Shown piece after piece: positions 32,338-36,778 of a DNA stretch of 36,778 nucleotides. This stretch comes from Pectinatus sp. (lineage in GTDB: Bacteria > Bacillota > Negativicutes > Selenomonadales > Selenomonadaceae): positions 1 through 36,778 of the forward strand of contig JAHHSQ010000014.1 in assembly GCA_020025135.1 (NCBI GenBank), given 5' to 3'. Each line of letters opens with the position of its first letter. Positions within the stretch are counted from its first letter, which is position 1. Both the position numbers and the translations under genes were made by a program. The notes beneath the pieces were generated by a model. The model saw only the letters and a program-made list of their open reading frames with translations. It was not told where the DNA came from and searched no databases.

Positions 32338-33473
32338 TGCAAAAAGCGAGATTGATGCAGGGAAATGAAGCGTGTGCTGAGGGGGCTATTGCCGCGGGCG
32401 TACGCTTTTTTGGCGGATATCCAATTACTCCGTCCACCGAAATCATGGAAACAATGGCCAAATTACTTCCCCAAGTAGGCGGAAAATTTGTGCAAATGGA
32501 AGATGAAATTGCTGGTATGGGCATTGTTTTAGGTGCTTCTTTAGCCGGTGTAAAAGCCCTGACCGCCAGCAGTGGTCCAGGTATTTCCTTAAAGCAAGAA
32601 TTAATCGGTTACGCAGCAGCTGCTGAAATTCCAGTTGTTGTTGTCAATGTTCAGCGTGTTGGTCCTTCCACCGGACAGCCAACCTCTCCCTCGCACGGCG
32701 ATATCATGCAAGCACGTTGGGGGACACATGGCGACCATCCGATGATTGCGTTAGCTCCTTGGACAGTGCGTGAATGCTATGATGCCGCTATTCAGGCAGT
32801 CAATTTCTCTGAGCGTTTCCGCACCCCAGTCATCTTATTGATGGATGAAATTGTCGGACATTTGCGCGAACGCGTAGTTCTGCCGGAAGCAGATGAAATT
32901 AAAATTTATCCGCGCCGTAAACCAAAAATGTCGCGCGAAGAAGGTTATCAGCCGTATCGTTCTGATGATGATTTGGTACCGAATGTCGCTAATTTTGGAG
33001 AAGGATATCATATTCATGTCACTGGACTTGTGCACGATGAAACCGGTTTCCCTTCTGGCAGTGCTAAAATAACAGAAGAAGTTATCAATCGCTTGCATGA
33101 AAAAATCAATCGTGCCCAAGAAGAGGTCATTTTATATGATGAATTTTGGCTTGAAGATGCCGAATATGCGGTTGTTGCTTTTGGTGGAACGGCTAGAACT
33201 GCTTATGAAGCTGTACGCAATGCACGCGCACGTGGGTTAAAGGTTGGTATGGTACGTTTATTTACTATTTGGCCATTTGCCGATGCCGAAATTGCGAAAT
33301 TGTCCAAACAGGTAAAAGGCATTTTAGTGCCAGAATTGAATTATGGACAGTTAGTACACGAAATTGAGAGGGCAGTAGCTGGCCGTTGTCCAGTAAAACT
33401 TTTGGCAAAATACAATACAGAAATTTTTACTCCGCAGGAAATAGAAACAGCTATTACGGAATTTTGCAAATGA
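32337..33473 (+). CDS. korA: 2-oxoacid:ferredoxin oxidoreductase alpha subunit (2-oxoglutarate type)
   Basis: Part of a CoA-acylating, ferredoxin-reducing enzyme that interconverts 2-oxoglutarate (or another 2-oxoacid) and succinyl-CoA. 378 residues. The pyrimidine-binding PP-type domain begins QGNEACAEGAIAAGVRFFGGYPITPSTEI, then EDEIAGMGIVLGASLAGVKALTASSGPGISLKQE; QRVGPSTGQPTSPSHGDIMQARWGTHGD is a strong KorA block. The C-terminal transketolase-like domain includes AFGGTARTAYEAV and VPELNYGQLVHEIERAV. Whether the substrate is 2-oxoglutarate or a branched-chain oxoacid cannot be fixed from motifs. It is followed by an unusual 213-nt gap before the beta gene. Confidence 0.92.
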   Translation: MQKARLMQGNEACAEGAIAAGVRFFGGYPITPSTEIMETMAKLLPQVGGKFVQMEDEIAGMGIVLGASLAGVKALTASSGPGISLKQELIGYAAAAEIPVVVVNVQRVGPSTGQPTSPSHGDIMQARWGTHGDHPMIALAPWTVRECYDAAIQAVNFSERFRTPVILLMDEIVGHLRERVVLPEADEIKIYPRRKPKMSREEGYQPYRSDDDLVPNVANFGEGYHIHVTGLVHDETGFPSGSAKITEEVINRLHEKINRAQEEVILYDEFWLEDAEYAVVAFGGTARTAYEAVRNARARGLKVGMVRLFTIWPFADAEIAKLSKQVKGILVPELNYGQLVHEIERAVAGRCPVKLLAKYNTEIFTPQEIETAITEFCK

Positions 33474-33686
33474 TGACGTGCGGAAGTGCGTTTGGCAGTG
33501 GCGCTTGCTAAAAGACAGGCACCGATAATATAAAAAATTTTCGAGGAAATACGAAGATTAGAGCAGTGATGAAAATAATAGAAAAAGGAGAAGCTGTTCG
33601 TCGGAAGATTCTTTAGTAAAATAAGGTATCTTCGACCATATTTCGAATGGCGGTAGCTACCAGTAAATACTGGTGGAAGAATAACA
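33474..33686 (+). other. Unexpected 213-nt spacer between alpha and beta subunit genes
   Basis: No ORF longer than ~23 codons and no similarity to the introns. It contains a stem of GAAGAT with ATCTTC (near 33608-33637) and ACCAGTA with TACTGGT ending ~15 nt before the beta start. Homologous operons usually have these genes within a few bases of each other. Confidence 0.5.
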
Positions 33687-34496
33687 ATGCGTTCTTACGA
33701 AAAATATTTTCGCCAAAATCGTTTGCCACATATGTGGTGTCCAGGCTGTGGCAATGGTATTGCGATGAAATCTATTGTACAGGCAATTGAAAAAGAAGGA
33801 TTGACACAGGATAATACAGTAATAGTTTCTGGTATTGGTTGCTCTTCTCGCGCTTCTGGATACATGGATTTTGATACTCTACACACTGCGCATGGGAGAG
33901 CAATCCCTTTTGCTACGGGGATAAAATTGGCTCGCCCAGAATTGAATGTCATCGTCATCACAGGTGACGGCGATTGTACGGCGATTGGTGGTAACCATTT
34001 CATTCATGGCGCGAGAAGAAATGTCGACTTAACAGTAGTCTTATTCAACAATAATATCTATGGCATGACGGGCGGACAAGCCTCTCCGATGACCCCGATG
34101 CATAAGCGCGCTACTACTGCACCTTATGGCACAGTAGATAGACCTTTTGATGCTTGTAAATTGGCTGAAGCAGCTGGAGCAACCTACGTCGCTCGTAGCA
34201 CAGCATTTCACGTGCAACATCTGACTGATATGATTGCTCGTGGAATTCAAAATAAGGGCTTTTCTTTGATAGAAGCAATGGTACAATGTCCGACTGCTTA
34301 TGGCAGAAAAAATAAACAAGGCCAACCTTCTGTAGCGATGAAATGGATGCGCGATAGCGCAGTGATGAAAGTGGCTTGGGATAAGTTGCCAGCAGAAAAG
34401 AAAGTGGACAAGTTCCCTATCGGTATTTTGTATGAAAATAAATACGAAGACTATGGGACAGCCTATTCTGAAGTCATTGAAGCGGCACAAAAATAG
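33687..34496 (+). CDS. korB: 2-oxoacid:ferredoxin oxidoreductase beta subunit (thiamine-pyrophosphate-binding)
   Basis: The TPP-binding subunit, 269 residues. Conserved segments: LPHMWCPGCGNGIAMKSIVQAI (first cluster-linked Cys pair in many members), VSGIGCSSRASGYMDFDTLHTAHGRAIPFATGIKLA, and the TPP/Mg motif GDGDCTAIGGNHFIHGARRN...NNNIYGMTGGQASPMTP. The sequence LIEAMVQCPTAYGRKNK is typical of KorB. It uses ATG 33687 after a GGTGGAAG site. The protein heterodimerises with the alpha subunit encoded upstream; the gamma gene follows 53 nt later. Confidence 0.93.
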   Translation: MRSYEKYFRQNRLPHMWCPGCGNGIAMKSIVQAIEKEGLTQDNTVIVSGIGCSSRASGYMDFDTLHTAHGRAIPFATGIKLARPELNVIVITGDGDCTAIGGNHFIHGARRNVDLTVVLFNNNIYGMTGGQASPMTPMHKRATTAPYGTVDRPFDACKLAEAAGATYVARSTAFHVQHLTDMIARGIQNKGFSLIEAMVQCPTAYGRKNKQGQPSVAMKWMRDSAVMKVAWDKLPAEKKVDKFPIGILYENKYEDYGTAYSEVIEAAQK

Positions 34497-34549
34497 ATAG
34501 GAAAGGACGCTGTAGACAATCTCGAGTGTGTTTTCAGCAGGTGAATGAA

Positions 34550-35083
34550 ATGAAACAAATTAGATTTTCGGGCTCAGGTGGACAGGGCGTCATAACTGTA
34601 GCCATTATTTTAGCAGAAGCAGCTGTCAATGAAGGCAAAGAAGCCACCCAATCTCAGTCCTACGGACCGGAAGCGAGAGGTGGAGCCTCCAAAGCAGAAG
34701 TTATCATTTCAGATGAGTTTATCTATCATCCGAAAGTACAAAGACCAGATATAGTTTTAGCGATGACGCAAAAAGCGGCTGATAAATATTATAGTGATTT
34801 ACAGGAAGATGGTTTACTAGTCATTGACCAAGACCTAGTACCAAATCCACCTCCCTTTAAAAAAGTGGTCAGTATTCCTATTACCAAATTAGCAGTAGAA
34901 AAGTTGGGAAGAGCACTGTTTGCCAATATTGTGGCTTTGGGGGCTATCGTGCATTTGACTGGCATTGTTCCACTCAAAACAGTAGAACAATGTGTTGCCG
35001 ATAGAGTGCCACCCCACACGATTGAAAAAAATCTTCAAGCTTTGCACTATGGTTGGGAAGCAGCCGAACAAGCCAAGAAATAA
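34550..35083 (+). CDS. korC: 2-oxoacid:ferredoxin oxidoreductase gamma subunit
   Basis: The 177-residue gamma subunit, which helps bind CoA and completes the enzyme. It starts MKQIRFSGSGGQGVITVAIILAEAAV, with the Gly-rich nucleotide-like loop, followed by QSQSYGPEARGGASKAEVIIS, both strong family signatures. ATG 34550 is chosen because AGGTGA lies 5-10 nt before it and the next residues are conserved; the open frame begins earlier at 34526. It ends the korDABC operon at a terminator. Confidence 0.93.
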   Translation: MKQIRFSGSGGQGVITVAIILAEAAVNEGKEATQSQSYGPEARGGASKAEVIISDEFIYHPKVQRPDIVLAMTQKAADKYYSDLQEDGLLVIDQDLVPNPPPFKKVVSIPITKLAVEKLGRALFANIVALGAIVHLTGIVPLKTVEQCVADRVPPHTIEKNLQALHYGWEAAEQAKK

Positions 35084-35092
35084 CTGATTGGA

Positions 35093-35125
35093 GAAGAGGG
35101 AAAGTGGATTTTCCCTCTTCTTTTG
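35093..35125 (+). terminator. Terminator of the oxidoreductase operon
   Basis: GAAGAGGGAAA pairs with TTTCCCTCTTC around a short loop, then TTTTGTTT. Confidence 0.88.
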
Positions 35126-35208
35126 TTTGGATAGAGAAAATCAGGCGGTAAATTAACTTGTTCAATGTTGCTATCGTCCTTTAGCTTGCGGATAGAAAGG
35201 ATGAATGA

Positions 35209-36168
35209 ATGCTCAAAGTATATAAATCATCTCTGCAGGGTTGTTTGCAGGAATTGACATTAGATACCTTGGAAAAAGGGTCTTGGATAAATATTATTTC
35301 GCCGACACCTTACGAATTGAATATTGTCAGCCGGCTGACACAGGTCGAAACTAGCGTGTTGCAATCTGCCTTGGATGACGAGGAACGTTCGCATATTGAT
35401 ATTGAAACAGATTATGTGATGGTCTTAATCAATGTGCCGATTGAACGAGGTAATTGGTATGACACTTTACCGTTGGCAATTATCATGACCGCAGATTATT
35501 TGATAACGGTTTGTTTAGAGGAGACGGCGGTCGTCAAGAGCTTTATTAAAAAGGCCAATAATTTTGTCTATACCTTTAAGAGAAATCGCTTTTTATTGCA
35601 GTTATTATACAATACGGCCACCTATTATTTGTATTATTTGCGACGTATTGACAGGGCCTCAGATGAAATGGAAAGTCGCATGCGTCTTTCTTTGCAGAAT
35701 AAAGATATTCTCGGGCTTTTGGAATTGCAAAAGAGTTTGACTTATTTTAATGCTTCGTTGCGTTCTAATGCCGCCGTTCTCGATAAATTGTTGAGAATTC
35801 GCAATAACCGCAATGTGCAAAATATCATCAAGGTTTATGAAGAAGATGAAGACTTGTTAGAGGATGTTATCATCGAAAATAAACAGGCACGTGAGATGAG
35901 CGATATGTATAGCAATATTTTGGCGCGCATGGTGGATACGTTTTCCTCGATACTCTCTAATAATTTGAACCTTGTAATGCGTTTTTTGACCTCGGTGACA
36001 ATTATCTTGGCTATACCGACCGTGATTTCTAGTTTTATCGGTATGAACGTACATGTCCCTTATGAGAATAACCCTTATGGATTTCTTTATATCGTGATAA
36101 TTTCCGTCATTGTTACAGTGCTTTTTATTAACTTTGGGCGAGAGGCTCAAAAGATAGTAAACATATAA
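35209..36168 (+). CDS. corA: CorA-family Mg2+/divalent cation transporter, stop codon inside the intron E flank
   Basis: A pentameric channel-like transporter, 319 residues. The N-terminal ~250 residues form the alpha/beta cytosolic funnel (WINIISPTPYELNIVSRLT, DDEERSHIDIETDYVMVLINVP) and a long helix rich in charged residues. Two C-terminal helices follow, with the selectivity motif GMN (SSFIGMNVHVPYENNP) between them. AAAGG lies 8 nt before ATG 35209. The last codons GTA AAC ATA TAA coincide with the conserved 10-nt exon flank of intron E, so the final residues (VNI) are element-derived. Splicing AT/TGAAT would extend the C-terminus to ...VNILNMV; splicing TG/AAT leaves the same stop. Confidence 0.93.
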   Translation: MLKVYKSSLQGCLQELTLDTLEKGSWINIISPTPYELNIVSRLTQVETSVLQSALDDEERSHIDIETDYVMVLINVPIERGNWYDTLPLAIIMTADYLITVCLEETAVVKSFIKKANNFVYTFKRNRFLLQLLYNTATYYLYYLRRIDRASDEMESRMRLSLQNKDILGLLELQKSLTYFNASLRSNAAVLDKLLRIRNNRNVQNIIKVYEEDEDLLEDVIIENKQAREMSDMYSNILARMVDTFSSILSNNLNLVMRFLTSVTIILAIPTVISSFIGMNVHVPYENNPYGFLYIVIISVIVTVLFINFGREAQKIVNI

Positions 36169-36496
36169 AGTGATTTATATGCTCCTCCACTTGAATTGCT
36201 GGGAACTCCTAAAATCAGCTAGACGACAACGCCGTTATGAAAAATTGACGGGTGTACCGTGGCGAAAGCAGAAAAAATTAGTTGAATGCCATAAGGTGTG
36301 AACCTAAGTGGTGAAAAATGGACAATCAGCAGCTAAGTTCCGAACAGGAAAAAGTTCAACGACTATCCCTTCTGGGAGTAGACCTAAGTGGGTCGAAGCG
36401 GGTGGCTCTTTTTATAAAAAGATGAAGATATAGTCTATGCTCCTACGAAAGCCGGAGTGGTCGCATTAGACAGCGTAAAATTGACGATTTTGCGTG
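36167..36496 (+). ncRNA. Group I intron, copy E (ORF-less), at the 3' end of corA
   Basis: Core: CTTGAATTGCTGGGAACTCC, GGACAATCAGCAGCT, AGTTCAACGACTATCCC and AAGATATAGTC. P1 is ACATAT AAA, a GUGA loop, TTT ATATGC. Compared with copies A and C, the G-C pair of the AGA/UCU stem is here A-U on both sides (AAA/UUU), a compensatory change, and the splice-site wobble U-G has become U-A. The latter should weaken 5' splice-site choice. GTAAACATAT precedes the predicted site after 36166; the 3' end is ...GCG/UGAAT or UG/AAT. Confidence 0.85.
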
Positions 36497-36527
36497 AATA
36501 TGGTTTGAATGAAAACAGGATTATTCT

Positions 36528-36690
36528 GTGGCGGAAAAATATGTTTTAAATTTTGGTATAGAAAAAAGTAGTGAGGCATTAATCTATAAAAATTGTGTCG
36601 GTTTTTGCGGTAAATAAGAAAGTCATTTTACGTGATAAGGCACATCCACCGAATTTGCGTAAGCAATTGAAGGTGGATTATAGTATATAG
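36528..36690 (+). pseudogene. Small frameshifted ORF after intron E, family not recognised
   Basis: GTG 36528 (AGGA 7 nt upstream) opens a 29-codon frame, VAEKYVLNFGIEKSSEALIYK..., which stops at 36617. Another frame carries VFAVNKKVILRDKAHPPNL... to TAG 36690. Removing one A from the run at 36588-36592 fuses them as ...EALIYKIVSVFAVNKKVILRDK..., a 53-residue charged protein. The composition looks protein-like, but I recognise no family. It is either a decayed gene or a base-call error. Confidence 0.4.
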
Positions 36691-36719
36691 TTGCAAGTTA
36701 TATATCTGTACGTTATTAT
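36691..36719 (+). promoter_or_regulatory. Candidate promoter near the right edge
   Basis: TTGCAA (36691-36696), 17-nt spacer, TATTAT (36714-36719), 6 nt before an ATG. Confidence 0.4.
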
Positions 36720-36725
36720 ATAAGC

Positions 36726-36778
36726 ATGAGCAAGATAACATACAAATCTAATCATAAAAATGGGCAGGGCATTGTCCA
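36726..36778 (+). CDS. 5' end of an ORF cut by the window edge, possibly a transposase
   Basis: ATG 36726 opens MSKITYKSNHKNGQGIV and runs off the window. The start is reminiscent of IS1634/IS4-type transposase N-termini, but 17 residues are too few to be sure, and no ribosome site or terminal inverted repeat is visible. Confidence 0.3.
   Translation, partial: MSKITYKSNHKNGQGIV

Overview
The window looks like about 37 kb of chromosome from an AT-rich, diderm member of the Firmicutes, most likely the Negativicutes. Evidence for an outer membrane is an OmpH/Skp-type periplasmic chaperone, an RND efflux pump and a YkuD L,D-transpeptidase. Firmicute-type features are the YesM/YesN two-component pair, DUF951, the yybP-ykoY and FMN riboswitches, and strong sigma-A promoters and U-run terminators. 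No species can be named from this sequence alone.

Layout. 1-3.6 kb: the 3' part of an RND pump, then a methyl-accepting chemotaxis protein with a group I intron in its leader. 3.66-6.6 kb (minus): a TerC/YjbE membrane protein behind a Mn2+-type yybP-ykoY riboswitch, and a Zn/Cd-type P1B ATPase behind an ArsR/SmtB-like operator. 6.8-7.1 kb: tRNA-Ser and tRNA-Lys. 7.2-9.9 kb: manA, divergent from the PLP synthase genes pdxS-pdxT. 10.1-15.1 kb: CDF cation exporter, DUF951 protein, a YesM-like sensor kinase gene split by a group I intron and also frameshifted, its YesN-like regulator, and a Cof-type HAD phosphatase. 15.2-21.1 kb: tRNA-Thr, OmpH, a beta-PGM-like HAD, a PflX-like radical SAM protein, polA and the L,D-transpeptidase. 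21.4-23.1 kb: a TauE/SafE permease whose 5' region holds two group I introns in tandem. 23.5-27.4 kb: an Fe3+-type ABC importer. 28.2-31.8 kb: FMN riboswitch and ribD-ribE-ribBA-ribH. 31.8-35.1 kb: tRNA-Gln and a four-subunit 2-oxoacid:ferredoxin oxidoreductase (ferredoxin-alpha-beta-gamma). 35.2-36.8 kb: CorA with a fifth group I intron over its stop codon, a frameshifted small ORF, and the start of what may be a transposase.

The outstanding feature is the set of five ORF-less group I introns (about 330-400 nt). All lie on the plus strand, in the sense of the gene they touch. All have the P, Q, R and S core (P4 and P7 pairings visible). Four of them share a hairpin P1 capped by a GNRA loop, with compensatory changes between copies. 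They also share about 10 nt of 'exon' upstream of the predicted 5' splice site and UGAAC/UGAAU at the 3' side. That suggests the exon flanks move with the intron, as expected of a DNA-level mobile unit (an IStron-derived, non-autonomous element) rather than classical homing. The fifth copy, in the kinase gene, follows TTGAT, the target I recall for clostridial IStrons, and has a matching internal guide.

Limits: splice sites are inferred by eye, the 3' site is uncertain by 2 nt, and the single-base frameshifts near introns B and E may be real decay or sequence error.
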